A model generated the notes under the pieces. It was given only the letters and a program-made list of their open reading frames with translations, ran no database searches and was not told the DNA's origin. Shown piece by piece: positions 1 to 9,833 of a stretch of DNA of 64,000 bases (its first letter is position 1; each line of letters opens with the position of its first letter). This DNA is from Vibrio celticus (GTDB lineage Bacteria; Pseudomonadota; Gammaproteobacteria; Enterobacterales; Vibrionaceae): assembly GCF_024347335.1 (NCBI RefSeq), contig NZ_AP025463.1, positions 806,001-870,000 of the forward strand, given 5' to 3'. The position numbers and the translations under genes are program-made.

Positions 1-506
1 CACGTGTGAATGCGTTTGAGGCGTTTGAGCAAAGTGCAGGGGTACTCAACCTAGCAACTCATTTGCCGATTGAAGCTTGTGCTTATACTCATGAAGAACC
101 TTGGCTTCAATTGCCTAAATCCGCGCTTTGGTCGCGTTACCAACTAAGCAATGGCGAAGAGCTGGCTGTGATTAATATTCACGCTGTGAACTTTACCTTT
201 GGTACGGAAGATTATGAGGCTCAGCTCAAGAGCTTAACTGATAATCTGCAAAAGTATCGTGGACCTGTTATTTTTGCTGGGGATTTTAATAGCTGGAGTG
301 AAGCTCGCTTTGCTGTATTGAAAGATGCGTTGGAGAAGGTTGGTTTGACGGAAGTTACCTTTGAGCCAGATAACAGAACTCAGTTCATTACAGGACTGGT
401 GCTCGACCACGTATTCTATCGAGGGCTAGAGGTAGAAAAAGCAAAAGCGCCCATTACGGACGCTTCTGATCACAACCCTATGCGAGTGACCTTTAAGGCT
501 AAATAG
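1..506 (+). CDS. Endonuclease/exonuclease/phosphatase (EEP) family protein, 5' truncated by window
   Basis: C-terminal 166 or so residues of an EEP-fold phosphoesterase, the family of YafD, DNase I and exonuclease III. The frame is open to base 1, so the true start lies outside the window. Visible family motifs are the VINIHAVNF strand, the metal-binding GDFNSW motif and the C-terminal catalytic SDHNPM motif. Substrate is unknown. In E. coli yafD sits in the same mltD-gloB-rnhA-dnaQ neighbourhood, which supports a YafD-like identity. It converges on the YIP1 gene on the other strand. Confidence 0.85.
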   Translation, partial: RVNAFEAFEQSAGVLNLATHLPIEACAYTHEEPWLQLPKSALWSRYQLSNGEELAVINIHAVNFTFGTEDYEAQLKSLTDNLQKYRGPVIFAGDFNSWSEARFAVLKDALEKVGLTEVTFEPDNRTQFITGLVLDHVFYRGLEVEKAKAPITDASDHNPMRVTFKAK

Positions 507-569
507 TCATTAGTCATTGGAGCTTAACCATTCGCACGGTGGTTACCTTGGGAAATCTAACGGAACAAT

Positions 570-593
570 AGGCTAGAGAGTTTTCGCTAGCCT
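570..593. terminator. Hairpin between converging genes
   Basis: Inverted repeat AGGCTAG/CTAGCCT with a 10-base loop lies between the EEP gene and the YIP1 gene stop. The downstream T content is modest in both directions, so it is a weak terminator candidate. Confidence 0.4.
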
Positions 594-605
594 TATCTCT
601 TCAAC

Positions 606-1292
606 TTAAAAGATTAAAATGTAGAGCGCCCAGATTAGGTAGTAGCCAACCCATGGTAAGCCTGAAATCACAAGCGCTTGCCCGCGTTCAAACTCAGTCC
701 ACGTTAATACCGCAGCATAACCTAGCACGATGTACCACGGCAGAAGCAGTGGTAATGAGCTAGCAAACTGTGACCAATCATTAGTTAGCGGTAACTTGAT
801 CAAGCCATTTAAGCTGTTCAAGTCGGCAGCGTAGTTCATCACATGTCCATGCTTGAGTATCAGGCTTGCGTAGCTTGCTACATCACCTAAAACAGCTGGG
901 AATATAACAACCGATGCCGCTGCAAACCATCGCCAAAAGCTGTGTTGGTGTTGGCTTGGCTTGGTTGCTAGGTTAAACCAGAATGCCAATAGAACGATGG
1001 TCAACGTTCGGCCAAATACGTCGCTGATGATCTCACTTGCGAGTAAGGTATTGCTGTCAAGTAACGCCAATTGGTCAGGGTTCGTTTGAGCCAGTTGCTG
1101 CGATAGCTCTGCACTTAACCAGGCAAAATCTACATTCGAAAAATAAGCACCCCAAAATAAAAATGGGCTGAGCATTAATACGATGTAGGGTTGCCATCCC
1201 CAAGCACTTCGTTGATAAAGCGCTAAGAAACAAGCTGTTGGCGAACGGAATATATCCAACAGCATGACGAGTGGGTTACTTGACGGGTTCAT
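606..1292 (-). CDS. YIP1 family integral membrane protein
   Basis: 228 residues with about five hydrophobic segments (around residues 30-50, 95-110, 120-150, 175-195 and 205-228), matching the YIP1 domain architecture. Function in bacteria is not established. Its ATG overlaps the mltD stop by 4 bases (ATGA), so it is probably translated by coupling from the mltD message. The product probably sits in the inner membrane. The pairing with a lytic transglycosylase hints at an envelope role, but that is inference. Confidence 0.8.
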   Translation of the reverse strand: MNPSSNPLVMLLDIFRSPTACFLALYQRSAWGWQPYIVLMLSPFLFWGAYFSNVDFAWLSAELSQQLAQTNPDQLALLDSNTLLASEIISDVFGRTLTIVLLAFWFNLATKPSQHQHSFWRWFAAASVVIFPAVLGDVASYASLILKHGHVMNYAADLNSLNGLIKLPLTNDWSQFASSLPLLLPWYIVLGYAAVLTWTEFERGQALVISGLPWVGYYLIWALYILIF

Positions 1293-2863
1293 ACACTTAC
1301 CTTAGTTACATCAACATACAGCTTCAGTTTTTGTCCTGGCTGTAGGTATTTCTTGTTCTGCAAAGTGTTCCATTTTACAACATCTGCACTTTTTACTTTG
1401 AACTTTGATGCAATACCGCTGACTGTGTCACCTGATCTCACGTTATAAAAGATCGTACGGATGATGGCGCCGTCTGAACCGTTCTTCCAAATGACCAGTT
1501 CTTGACCAACTCTAAGCGTGTCGCGTGGTCCCATGCCATTCCATTTAGCCAGTGACTGGTGAGAGACCTTATTTGCGCGTGCAATCGTCCATAGGCTGTC
1601 ACCACTTCTTACAGTATGGCTGAGCTTATATTGACCACGACTCTTCGACTGTGTGCTTGCTAGGCGATTTGAGGCGCTTAGGGCGTATGTCTTGTCGTCT
1701 TTGGTGGATGTTGGGATAAGTAAGTGCTGGCCGATACGAATATTGTTGTTGCTCAAACCGTTTGCAGAGCGGATCACTTTGCTGGTGGTGTTATATTTGC
1801 TTGCCAGTACGCTAATGCTGTCACCAGATTGAACCTTGTAACGCACCAACTTCATGCCTTTGCCTTTATTGGCGGCCACTTCTTTGTTGAACTTCTCAAC
1901 AGAGCTTAGAGGAAGTAATAATTGCTGATGTTTTTCTGGTGCCGTCGCCCACTGGTTATAAGCGGGGTTGTAGCCTTGAAGCTCTTTGACAGGAATGCCT
2001 GCGTAGTTCGCAGCAATTGCTAAATCAAGCTGTTCTTCAGGGTTAACCAGAGTCAGCACTGGCTTGTTCGGGATCGCAGGGATATCGATGCCATACTTTT
2101 CTTGATTGGCAATGACATCAGCTAGAGCAAGCAGTTTAGGTACATAGCTGCTGGTTTCTTTTGGTAAGTCCAGAGAGAAGAAGTCGATTGGTTTACCCAA
2201 CTTCTTGTTCTTACGGATTGCGCTGTTTACTCGACCACCGCCACTGTTATAGGCAGCAATCGCATGGTTCCAGTCGCCATCGAAACGTCGGTTAAGGTCT
2301 GATAAGAAATCCAATGCGGCGTCGGTAGAAGCGGCAACATCACGGCGGCCGTCATACCAAAAGTTCTGTTCAAGCCCGTAGTCTTTGCCAGTGCCTGAAA
2401 TGAATTGCCATAGACCTGCAGCGCTGCCATGAGAGTAGGCAAACGCATCGAAAGAGCTTTCTACAACGGGTAGTAGTGCCAATTCTAGTGGTAAGCCTTT
2501 TTCTTCAATCTTAGTCGTGATCAGATACAAGAAAGGTTCAGCACGCTTTGATACGGTTTTTAGATGACTCGGGTGCTTGAGATACCAAGTTCGGTAGTAG
2601 TCGACCTTCTTTTGGTCTGGCACTTCCATTTCAAGTTGCATCGCAATGCGTTTCCAAACATCTTCTTGTGTTTGTGGAGTAACGACAGGTGCTTCAACTT
2701 TTTGATCTTCTTTGGCTGTTGCTTCTGATGAAACGTTCGCTTGAGAAACTTCTTTAGTAGGAGATGTGTTGGTTTGCTCGGAAGCTTGGTCTGGATTCTC
2801 TGACTGAGTTAATTGGCAACCAGAAAGTAGTAATACCAAAGCCCAGCTGTACTTAACTCGCAT
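1289..2863 (-). CDS. mltD: Membrane-bound lytic murein transglycosylase D
   Basis: A 524-residue lipoprotein that cleaves peptidoglycan between MurNAc and GlcNAc with 1,6-anhydro product formation. The N-terminus has a lipobox (LLSGC, Cys16). A low-complexity Ser/Thr/Glu linker follows, then an SLT domain with the probable catalytic Glu135 in VVESSFD and the downstream AAGLWQFI motif. Three C-terminal LysM repeats (about 338-384, 413-460 and 472-518) each begin with a V-[RQ]-SGD signature. Family members typically carry two or more LysM units. It is the first gene of a two-gene unit with the YIP1 gene. Confidence 0.95.
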   Translation of the reverse strand: MRVKYSWALVLLLSGCQLTQSENPDQASEQTNTSPTKEVSQANVSSEATAKEDQKVEAPVVTPQTQEDVWKRIAMQLEMEVPDQKKVDYYRTWYLKHPSHLKTVSKRAEPFLYLITTKIEEKGLPLELALLPVVESSFDAFAYSHGSAAGLWQFISGTGKDYGLEQNFWYDGRRDVAASTDAALDFLSDLNRRFDGDWNHAIAAYNSGGGRVNSAIRKNKKLGKPIDFFSLDLPKETSSYVPKLLALADVIANQEKYGIDIPAIPNKPVLTLVNPEEQLDLAIAANYAGIPVKELQGYNPAYNQWATAPEKHQQLLLPLSSVEKFNKEVAANKGKGMKLVRYKVQSGDSISVLASKYNTTSKVIRSANGLSNNNIRIGQHLLIPTSTKDDKTYALSASNRLASTQSKSRGQYKLSHTVRSGDSLWTIARANKVSHQSLAKWNGMGPRDTLRVGQELVIWKNGSDGAIIRTIFYNVRSGDTVSGIASKFKVKSADVVKWNTLQNKKYLQPGQKLKLYVDVTKVSV

Positions 2864-2933
2864 GTTACAGCCTTTTTAATTAACGGCCGATGATAATACT
2901 TGCCACCCCCTATGAGTGACAAGCCTGTATTTG

Positions 2934-3692
2934 TTAAAATTCGTTCTTCCACGCACGTAAAGCGGTGAATACCGATAAAGGATCGGTCTGCTCGGTGCGA
3001 TTAGACACTGATTTCACTACACTTGGCTCGGTATAGCGCAGGAAGGGGTTCACAAACTTCTCTTGTCTCAAATTTGTGGGGATGGTCGACTTATTTTGAG
3101 CGCGAAGTCGGTTCACTTGGTCGCGATATTGCTGCAAATGTTGGTTATCAGGCTCTACGGCTAATGCGAAAGCGATATTGGCTGCAGTGTACTCATGTGC
3201 ACAATAAACTTCGGTTTCTTGAGGCAGCGCCGTGATCTTATTCAGTGCATCGAACATCTGTTGTGGTGTGCCTTCCATGATTCGGCCACAGCCCGCAGAG
3301 AACAACACATCACCACAAAACAGTTTGGCATCACCCACATAACCAATATGACCCGCAGTATGGCCACTGAGCCCTAGGACGAGGAATACTTCGCCAAACA
3401 GTTCTAATTGATCACCATCATCGACCGGATGAGTTAAGGTAGGGATAGGTTCATTCCTTGGACCGACAACATCGACGCCGGGAAATTGTCTAACGAGTTC
3501 TGGAACACCACCAATGTGATCATGGTGGTGGTGAGTAATCAAGATTGCATCTAAAGTTAGCTCATGGTGTGCTAAGTACTTTAATACTGGAGCCGCATCA
3601 CCAGGGTCGACGACAGCACAACGGCGATCGCTATTTTGAATCAGCCAGATGTAATTGTCGTTAAATGCAGGTATGCTTTTGATATGTAACAT
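2934..3692 (-). CDS. gloB: Hydroxyacylglutathione hydrolase (glyoxalase II)
   Basis: 252 residues. Hydrolyses S-lactoylglutathione to D-lactate and glutathione, the second step of methylglyoxal detoxification in the cytoplasm. The metallo-beta-lactamase metal motif THHHHDHIGG is at about residues 53-62, with further ligands in HTAGH and the later CGDVLF region. The ATG at 3692 is chosen because the protein then starts MLHIKSIPAF, the usual family start, with GGAG upstream. The frame extends to 3758 but without family similarity. Divergent from the YafS-like methyltransferase. Confidence 0.95.
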   Translation of the reverse strand: MLHIKSIPAFNDNYIWLIQNSDRRCAVVDPGDAAPVLKYLAHHELTLDAILITHHHHDHIGGVPELVRQFPGVDVVGPRNEPIPTLTHPVDDGDQLELFGEVFLVLGLSGHTAGHIGYVGDAKLFCGDVLFSAGCGRIMEGTPQQMFDALNKITALPQETEVYCAHEYTAANIAFALAVEPDNQHLQQYRDQVNRLRAQNKSTIPTNLRQEKFVNPFLRYTEPSVVKSVSNRTEQTDPLSVFTALRAWKNEF

Positions 3693-3745
3693 TATTGGTT
3701 CTCCAGTCACTTTTGGTGCGACAGAATAAGTGAGACAGATTATTG

Positions 3746-4528
3746 ATGAAGCCAGCACGTAGCAGAAAGAAGTTTGAACGTCCTTACACTTGGGCGCAAT
3801 TGCACAATGGGGACTGGTTGAGAGAATCTATTCAAACTCGACTCGATGAGTGGTGCCCAAAGCTATTTGGTTACCATATGCTCAAGCTCGGTGGCCTCAG
3901 TAGTGAGATTTCTAGCTGCACATGCAACATTCAACATCAAGTAAACCTAGATATCCAGAACCCATTACATAATGTGATAGCGGATGGCTATAATTTACCC
4001 TTTTTGGAGAAAAGCTTTGATGTTGTAGTACTGAGTCATCAGCTAGATTATAGCAATGACCCGCATCGATTATTGAGAGAAGTCGATCGAGTGATGATGG
4101 ACGATGGCTATATCATTATCACTGGCTTCAACCCAATCAGTGTCACTGGGCTTGCCAGTTTGATGCCTTGGCGAAAGAACAGCTTACCCTGGAGTGGCCG
4201 CATGTACACGCCAAGTCGAATTAAAGACTGGTTTGGTGTACTTAACTATGAAGTAATTCATTGTGACACCTACGCGCTGTTTCCGATGAGTAAGTATCAA
4301 GCGATGTGGACGTGGTTGGAGAACAGTTTAGGTGGTTGTGCATCCTTCGCCGGAAGCCAATACTTTATTGTTGCTCGTAAGCGTACTTACCCGCTAAAAC
4401 CCATCAAGCCACATTGGCACCTCAAGCGACGTTTCTCGCCTGTTGGGGCAAGTTTTAGAACCAATACGCGTCGTACAATGGATTCAGCCAAAGCGTCATA
4501 TCCGCTAAAAACAGAAAAAGCCGACTAG
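3746..4528 (+). CDS. Class I SAM-dependent methyltransferase (YafS-like)
   Basis: 260 residues with a Methyltransf_11-type core: the ADGYNLPF acidic-loop region, the SFDVVVLSHQL motif and the DDGYIIITGFNP strand. The glycine-rich SAM motif I is poorly conserved. Substrate is unknown. E. coli yafS lies in the same divergent position between gloB and rnhA. The start is ATG at 3746; an in-frame TTG lies directly before it. A basic Arg/Lys-rich C-terminal tail follows the domain. Confidence 0.85.
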   Translation: MKPARSRKKFERPYTWAQLHNGDWLRESIQTRLDEWCPKLFGYHMLKLGGLSSEISSCTCNIQHQVNLDIQNPLHNVIADGYNLPFLEKSFDVVVLSHQLDYSNDPHRLLREVDRVMMDDGYIIITGFNPISVTGLASLMPWRKNSLPWSGRMYTPSRIKDWFGVLNYEVIHCDTYALFPMSKYQAMWTWLENSLGGCASFAGSQYFIVARKRTYPLKPIKPHWHLKRRFSPVGASFRTNTRRTMDSAKASYPLKTEKAD

Positions 4529-4541
4529 TTATCGGCTTTTC
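4515..4541. terminator. Bidirectional rho-independent terminator
   Basis: Stem AAAAGCCGA/TCGGCTTTT with a 7-base loop, flanked by A and T tracts. It lies just after the methyltransferase stop and faces the end of convergent rnhA. Confidence 0.8.
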
Positions 4542-4647
4542 ATCTACTAGTTCGGTTAAGAAATTATCAATTAATTTAAGGCGTTATCAATCAGTTTCAG
4601 GAACAATAAATCATTTTCTGAAATGTACGTCTAATTCTAGAAGACGA

Positions 4648-5112
4648 TTAACTTGGCTGATAGCCCGTATCTTCTTTAGTCGGATTTTCCGCTGCGTTTC
4701 TTGCTAAATCATCACACATTTCGTTTTCTCTGTGTCCTGCGTGTCCTTTTACCCAGCGCCAATCAACGCTATGGCGAGCGGTTTCTTTATCAAGCCTTTG
4801 CCACAGATCGGCATTTTTAACCGGTTTCTTGTCGGCTGTTTTCCAGTCACGCTTTTTCCAGTTGTGAATCCACTGTGTGATGCCTTGACGCACGTATTGG
4901 CTATCTGTGGTCAGAATCACAGAACAAGGCTCTTTGAGGGCTTGGAGAGCAACGACAGCGGCGAGCATTTCCATGCGGTTATTGGTTGTTAGCGTGAAGC
5001 CTTCTGCTAGCGTCTTCTCGACTTTCTTGTAGCGAAGTACGATGCCATAGCCACCGGGACCAGGGTTGCCTAAACAAGAACCATCAGTGAAAATTTCAAC
5101 TTGTTTCGTCAT
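4648..5112 (-). CDS. rnhA: Ribonuclease HI
   Basis: 154 residues, the standard length. Degrades the RNA strand of RNA:DNA hybrids. The acidic catalytic residues are all visible: Asp10 (FTDGSCLGNPG), Glu48 (NNRMEML), Asp70 (LTTDSQYV), and the final His/Asp pair in the KGHAGHRENEMCDDLA region. Divergent from dnaQ with 56 bases between the starts, as in E. coli, where the two promoters overlap. Confidence 0.97.
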   Translation of the reverse strand: MTKQVEIFTDGSCLGNPGPGGYGIVLRYKKVEKTLAEGFTLTTNNRMEMLAAVVALQALKEPCSVILTTDSQYVRQGITQWIHNWKKRDWKTADKKPVKNADLWQRLDKETARHSVDWRWVKGHAGHRENEMCDDLARNAAENPTKEDTGYQPS

Positions 5113-5168
5113 GATTTGATACTATTACCTCAAGCACATTATCGTCATAGTCTGACACAGTTATCCTT

Positions 5169-5936
5169 ATGAATACCAGTAGCACTCCAGAACAAAGCAC
5201 GAACGAAAAAAACAGTTCGAACGAAAATAAGCGCATTGTTGTACTCGATACCGAAACCACCGGTATGAATACAGAAGGTGGCCCTCACTATATGGGTCAC
5301 CGCATCGTTGAAATTGGTGCAGTCGAGATCATCAACCGTAGGCTGACCGGGCGTCATTTCCACGTCTACATCAAGCCCGATCGTGCGATTCAAGAAGAGG
5401 CGATTGGCGTTCACGGTATTACCGATGAATTCTTGATTGATAAGCCTGAATACCAAGACATACATAAAGAGTTTCTCGACTTTATCAAAGGTGCGGAGCT
5501 GGTGGCTCATAACGCGCCCTTCGATACAGGCTTTATGGACTATGAGTTTGAGAAGCTCAACCCAGCGATAGGTAAAACGGATGACTACTGTAAAGTTACC
5601 GATACCTTGGCAATGGCGAAGAAGATATTCCCGGGTAAAAGAAACAACCTAGATATCTTATGTGACCGTTACGGTATCGATAACTCGCACCGTACTCTCC
5701 ACGGCGCATTGCTCGATGCGGAGATCCTAGCCGACGTCTACTTATTGATGACGGGTGGTCAAACTTCGCTGCAATTTAACGCTGGTCAACAGGAAGGCGA
5801 AGCCGAAAGCATACGAAGAGTAGAAAGTGGTCGAAAATCCCTAAAGGTTTTACGAGCTACGGCCGATGAAGTAGAAGCGCATCAAAGTCGTTTAGATCTC
5901 GTCGAGAAAAGCGGAAGCTGCCTCTGGCGTCAGTAG
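5169..5936 (+). CDS. dnaQ: DNA polymerase III epsilon subunit, proofreading 3'-5' exonuclease
   Basis: 255 residues. The DEDDh exonuclease motifs are intact: Exo I with Asp27/Glu29 in VVLDTETTG, Exo II in HNAPFDTGFMD, and Exo III in HGALLDAEILADVY. The C-terminal tail after about residue 200 would bind the alpha subunit. About 20 hydrophilic residues precede the first motif, longer than in E. coli, so an internal start cannot be excluded, but no better ATG is seen. No tRNA-Asp follows it, unlike E. coli aspV. Confidence 0.96.
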   Translation: MNTSSTPEQSTNEKNSSNENKRIVVLDTETTGMNTEGGPHYMGHRIVEIGAVEIINRRLTGRHFHVYIKPDRAIQEEAIGVHGITDEFLIDKPEYQDIHKEFLDFIKGAELVAHNAPFDTGFMDYEFEKLNPAIGKTDDYCKVTDTLAMAKKIFPGKRNNLDILCDRYGIDNSHRTLHGALLDAEILADVYLLMTGGQTSLQFNAGQQEGEAESIRRVESGRKSLKVLRATADEVEAHQSRLDLVEKSGSCLWRQ

Positions 5937-5945
5937 GGAGAAAGT

Positions 5946-7193
5946 ATGTTAAGGGTATTGGCTACCGGTTGCTTATTGCTGTTAAGCTTTGGCTTACATG
6001 CAGCAACCGAATCCGTAATGAGTTTATTGGACAACCGTTTTCGAGTTGATCCCAGTATTGAACAAGTCACCTTTGTGATTTATCGAGCCGATAATTCTAA
6101 ACCTGTCGTTTTGGTTCGCCCTGATGGCAAGAAATACTACTCTTGGCGCAATGCTGATAATGTCCGTTGGTACGAAGAATCGTCTATGGACATTATTTCT
6201 ATCGACAATCCGATGCCTGGCCCTTGGCAAGCGGTCGGTAAAGTTTCCCCTAAGAACAACATCAAGCTGCTGTCTCATCTAGTTTTGGATGCTAATGAGT
6301 TCCCAGATAAGTTGTATCAAACAGAACGCATCAAATTTACCGCTCGACTGACTTCTGATGGCAAGCCGCTGGTGCTGCGCGATTTTCTCGATCGCGTGAA
6401 GCTTAAGGTCATCTTTACTAAGTTTGTTGAAAACGAAGAGTCTTTGGTGAGAGAAGCGCGCCCGGTGCCGGTTGTGATGGGCGAGTTTGCCGACGATGGC
6501 GCTGATCTTGATGAAAAGGCTGGAGATGGTGTGTTCACGGTCTCTTTGCCTATTGATATCGAGCCCGGTAAATACCGAGTGCGTATTACCTCTGGTAATG
6601 GTGTGTTCTTGCGAGCGCAAGAGCAAGAAGTCTTGGTTTATCCAACACCGATCACTAGCACCTTCATTCAGTCACGAAAAGAGGGCTTACCTCATACTAT
6701 TGTGGTGTCTGGTGAGCAGGGGATGATCGCACCGAGCTCGTTAGCGGTTCATGTTGAGCACAAGGCTCCTGATGAATATGTGATGTACAAGCAGGGGCAA
6801 GCTGAAGTCGACGCAATGAAAGTCGCTCTTGAGGTGCCTTACAATGGCGATTTAGGGATCTATAATTGGTCTGGGATGGTTTACGCCACTGATGCTTCAA
6901 GTCAGCGCCCGCTGATCTTTCCAATTACCGAGCAGTCATACAGCGTTGTTGAAGATATCGACTTAGCAGAGTCACGACGCCTTCAAGAAGAAGCTCTTGC
7001 TGAACAGAAGCGTATTGCAACAGAGTTGATGATCCTTCAAAAACGTGAAGATGACAGACAGCGCAGTATGATCATTATTGCGGTGGGTAATGTGGTCGCG
7101 ATTCTATTGGGCTTATTGATTTGGTTTGTGGTTCGTAAGGTTAAAGCGAAGAAAAAAGCGTTACCTGAGATGCAGCTCAAGGCGCCCAAGTAA
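5946..7193 (+). CDS. TIGR03503 family secreted/membrane protein, function unknown
   Basis: 415 residues. A signal peptide (residues 1-20, ending around LHAATES) is followed by a mostly beta extracytoplasmic region, a Glu/Arg-rich helical stretch at about 335-375, one membrane segment near the C-terminus (about 378-400, IIIAVGNVVAILLGLLIWFVV) and a basic Lys-rich cytoplasmic end. I recognise this as the marine-gamma TIGR03503 type. No catalytic motif is visible. It starts 9 bases after dnaQ, so co-transcription is likely. Confidence 0.75.
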   Translation: MLRVLATGCLLLLSFGLHAATESVMSLLDNRFRVDPSIEQVTFVIYRADNSKPVVLVRPDGKKYYSWRNADNVRWYEESSMDIISIDNPMPGPWQAVGKVSPKNNIKLLSHLVLDANEFPDKLYQTERIKFTARLTSDGKPLVLRDFLDRVKLKVIFTKFVENEESLVREARPVPVVMGEFADDGADLDEKAGDGVFTVSLPIDIEPGKYRVRITSGNGVFLRAQEQEVLVYPTPITSTFIQSRKEGLPHTIVVSGEQGMIAPSSLAVHVEHKAPDEYVMYKQGQAEVDAMKVALEVPYNGDLGIYNWSGMVYATDASSQRPLIFPITEQSYSVVEDIDLAESRRLQEEALAEQKRIATELMILQKREDDRQRSMIIIAVGNVVAILLGLLIWFVVRKVKAKKKALPEMQLKAPK

Positions 7194-7272
7194 CTCGCTT
7201 AGATGATTAGATTGTTTAGAGAGAATCAGCCGCTAGATAAAGCATTGGAATTTGCGGCAACGAAATCATGAA

Positions 7273-7310
7273 CAAAAAAACGGGACTCATTGGAGTCCCG
7301 TTTTTGTTTC
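7273..7310. terminator. Bidirectional rho-independent terminator
   Basis: Perfect stem CGGGACTC/GAGTCCCG with a 4-base loop, A7 on the left and T5 on the right. It serves both the TIGR03503 gene and convergent fadE. Confidence 0.92.
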
Positions 7311-7321
7311 TTTTTCTGGCC

Positions 7322-9787
7322 TTAAGCGACGTTATCAATCGATTGGTCTGGGTACTGCGACTTTGCTGCAAGCTCCTCAGGTGAGAAGTCATCTACGTTA
7401 ATCGTGTACAATCTGTGTTCCTCAGCGCTAATCAGAAGGTTTGCTTCTTCTTGCGTTAAGATACCTTTCTCAAGTCCCAACTGAGCAACAAGGTCAAGTC
7501 GTAGGAAGGCACGTTTTTGATGTGTCTCTTTGCAGACTTTGTCGAACAGAGGTTCAGCTTGAAGAATCACTTCTAGCGCTTTTTCAATCTTACCTACTGG
7601 GTTGTATTCCGTCGCTTCTAGGTATTGGCCGCGACCTATACGAGAGCGCGTTTCGCTTGGTGTTTGTAGAATGTGCGCCACTTTGCTATCGAGCTTGTCG
7701 TTTGGAGCTCGACGGATACGACCAAATGGCATTAGCACAACACGAAGCAGACGACCAATCACAGGGTTAGGGAAGTTCGCTAAGAACTCATCAATCGCCA
7801 CTTCAGTCTGACGTAAGCTATCTTGCATCCCCCAATGTACTAACGGTAGATCTTCAGCGTGGCTGCCTTCACTTTCAAAGCGCTTCAACGTTGCTGAACC
7901 GAGGTAAAGTTGACTCAGGATATCCCCCAGTCTTGCTGATAAACGTTCTCTACGCTTCAGTGATCCGCCCAGAACTGCCATTGAAATATCAGACAGTAGC
8001 GCTAGGTTTGCACTGTAGCGGTTTAGCTGTTGGTAGTAACGCTGTGTCTGTTTATCCGTTTTATTTGAAGGTGTTGGCGCATCAGAACCACGACCGTCGG
8101 TTAAACCAAACCACAAACTGCGGACTAGGTTACTCATCGTAAAGCTAACGTGTCCTGCTAACGCTGAATCAAACTTATCAAGCGCATCGCTGCTTTCAGA
8201 ATAAGCGGCTTCCATTTCGTTAAGTACGTAAGGGTGACAGCGAATCGCACCTTGACCATAGATGATCATTGAACGAGTCAGGATGTTTGCGCCTTCAACC
8301 GTAATCGCGATAGGTGAGCCTTGGTAGCCACGAGCTAGGAAGTTCGATGGGCCTAAACAAATGCCTTTACCGCCGACGATATCCATCGCATCAATGATGC
8401 TGCGTTGGCCACGGTGAGTACAGTGGTACTTAACGATTGCAGAGATAACCGAAGGCTTTTCGCCAAGGTCGATGCCCGCGACGGTTAGGTTACTTGCTGC
8501 GTCCATTACATAAGCGTTACCCGCTAGGCGTGCAAGTGGCTCTTCAACCCCTTCCATGCGGCCAATCGGTTGTTTGAACTGACGGCGGATACGAGCGTAA
8601 GCACCTGTTGCGAGCGCAGCAGACTTAATGCCACCGGTTGAGTTTGAAGGCAGTGTGATACCACGACCAACCGACAGACACTCAACCAGCATACGCCAGC
8701 CTTGACCAGCCATTTTCTGGCCACCAATGATGAAATCGATAGGCACGAAGATATCGTCGCCTTGGGTTGGACCATTCTGGAAAGGTACGTTTAGTGGGAA
8801 GTGGCGGTTGCCAATCTCTACGCCTTTTAAATCCGTTGGGATAAGCGCACAGGTGATACCAAGATCTTTTTGGTCACCAAGCAGACCATCCGGGTCACGC
8901 AATTTAAAAGCCAAGCCTAAAACGGTCGCGACAGGCGCGAGAGTGATGTAACGCTTGTTCCAAGTTAGGCGCATGCCCAATACTTCTTCGCCTTGCCAGT
9001 CGCCTTTACAAACCACACCGTAATCTGGGATTGAACCTGCATCTGAACCGGCTTCTGGGCTAGTCAGAGCAAAACAAGGGATCTCTTTACCTTCCGCTAG
9101 GCGAGGCAGGTAGTGGTTTCTTTGTTCTTCTGTACCGTAGTGCTGTAATAGCTCACCAGGGCCTAATGAGTTAGGTACGCCAACCGTCGATGACAATACG
9201 CTCGAAACGCCCGTTAGCTTCTGTAGAACCAAAGATTGAGCGTAAGCTGAGAACTCTAAGCCGCCGTATTTTTTCTTGATTATCATGGCGAAGAATTTAT
9301 GGTCTTTCAGGTATTGCCATACTTCTGGTGGTAAATCAGCAAGCTCATGAGTGACTTGGTAATCATTGACCATTTCACACACGGTATTTACTGGACCATC
9401 TAAAAACGCTTGCTCAGCTTCAGAGAGTTTCGGGTCAGCAATGTTCTGAAGCTTCTTCCATTCAGGTTTGCCTTTGAACAGCTCTGCTTCCCACCATACT
9501 GTGCCAGCTTCTAGTGCTTCTTTTTCTGTCTGAGACATCGCCGGTAGAACTTTCTTAAATAAAGAGAGTGCTTTTTGGCTGATCAGTGTCTGACGAATGG
9601 TCGGTACAGCAAAGATCGCAACGGCTAATAGATAGCAAAGCCAGCCAGTAACAGCCACGCCGCCAAACAGTGTTAATGCTACCATTGCGCCGGTTAATAC
9701 AACTAATGCACGTACCAGACTAACTCTATGGTAAAGACAGACGCCTAAGATGGCGGTCATGCCGAGTAGGGAGAGCAATATGTTCAT
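7322..9787 (-). CDS. fadE: Acyl-CoA dehydrogenase FadE
   Basis: 821 residues, the length of the long FadE type. Catalyses the first, FAD-dependent oxidation of fatty acyl-CoA in beta-oxidation. Two N-terminal hydrophobic segments (about 1-20 and 28-65) suggest membrane association. The acyl-CoA dehydrogenase core carries CFALTSPEAGSDAG and the later GGKGICLGPSN region, and a DUF1974-type C-terminal extension follows. Single-gene unit. A FadR-like operator 47 bases upstream suggests repression when long-chain acyl-CoA is scarce. Confidence 0.95.
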   Translation of the reverse strand: MNILLSLLGMTAILGVCLYHRVSLVRALVVLTGAMVALTLFGGVAVTGWLCYLLAVAIFAVPTIRQTLISQKALSLFKKVLPAMSQTEKEALEAGTVWWEAELFKGKPEWKKLQNIADPKLSEAEQAFLDGPVNTVCEMVNDYQVTHELADLPPEVWQYLKDHKFFAMIIKKKYGGLEFSAYAQSLVLQKLTGVSSVLSSTVGVPNSLGPGELLQHYGTEEQRNHYLPRLAEGKEIPCFALTSPEAGSDAGSIPDYGVVCKGDWQGEEVLGMRLTWNKRYITLAPVATVLGLAFKLRDPDGLLGDQKDLGITCALIPTDLKGVEIGNRHFPLNVPFQNGPTQGDDIFVPIDFIIGGQKMAGQGWRMLVECLSVGRGITLPSNSTGGIKSAALATGAYARIRRQFKQPIGRMEGVEEPLARLAGNAYVMDAASNLTVAGIDLGEKPSVISAIVKYHCTHRGQRSIIDAMDIVGGKGICLGPSNFLARGYQGSPIAITVEGANILTRSMIIYGQGAIRCHPYVLNEMEAAYSESSDALDKFDSALAGHVSFTMSNLVRSLWFGLTDGRGSDAPTPSNKTDKQTQRYYQQLNRYSANLALLSDISMAVLGGSLKRRERLSARLGDILSQLYLGSATLKRFESEGSHAEDLPLVHWGMQDSLRQTEVAIDEFLANFPNPVIGRLLRVVLMPFGRIRRAPNDKLDSKVAHILQTPSETRSRIGRGQYLEATEYNPVGKIEKALEVILQAEPLFDKVCKETHQKRAFLRLDLVAQLGLEKGILTQEEANLLISAEEHRLYTINVDDFSPEELAAKSQYPDQSIDNVA

Positions 9788-9833
9788 GATCGATTTCCTT
9801 TTCAGAGATCACTTATTGTTATTAAGTTTAGGT

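Noticed and set aside
5937..5945. tRNA-Asp expected after dnaQ by analogy with E. coli aspV
   Set aside because: Only nine bases separate dnaQ from the next gene; no tRNA can fit.
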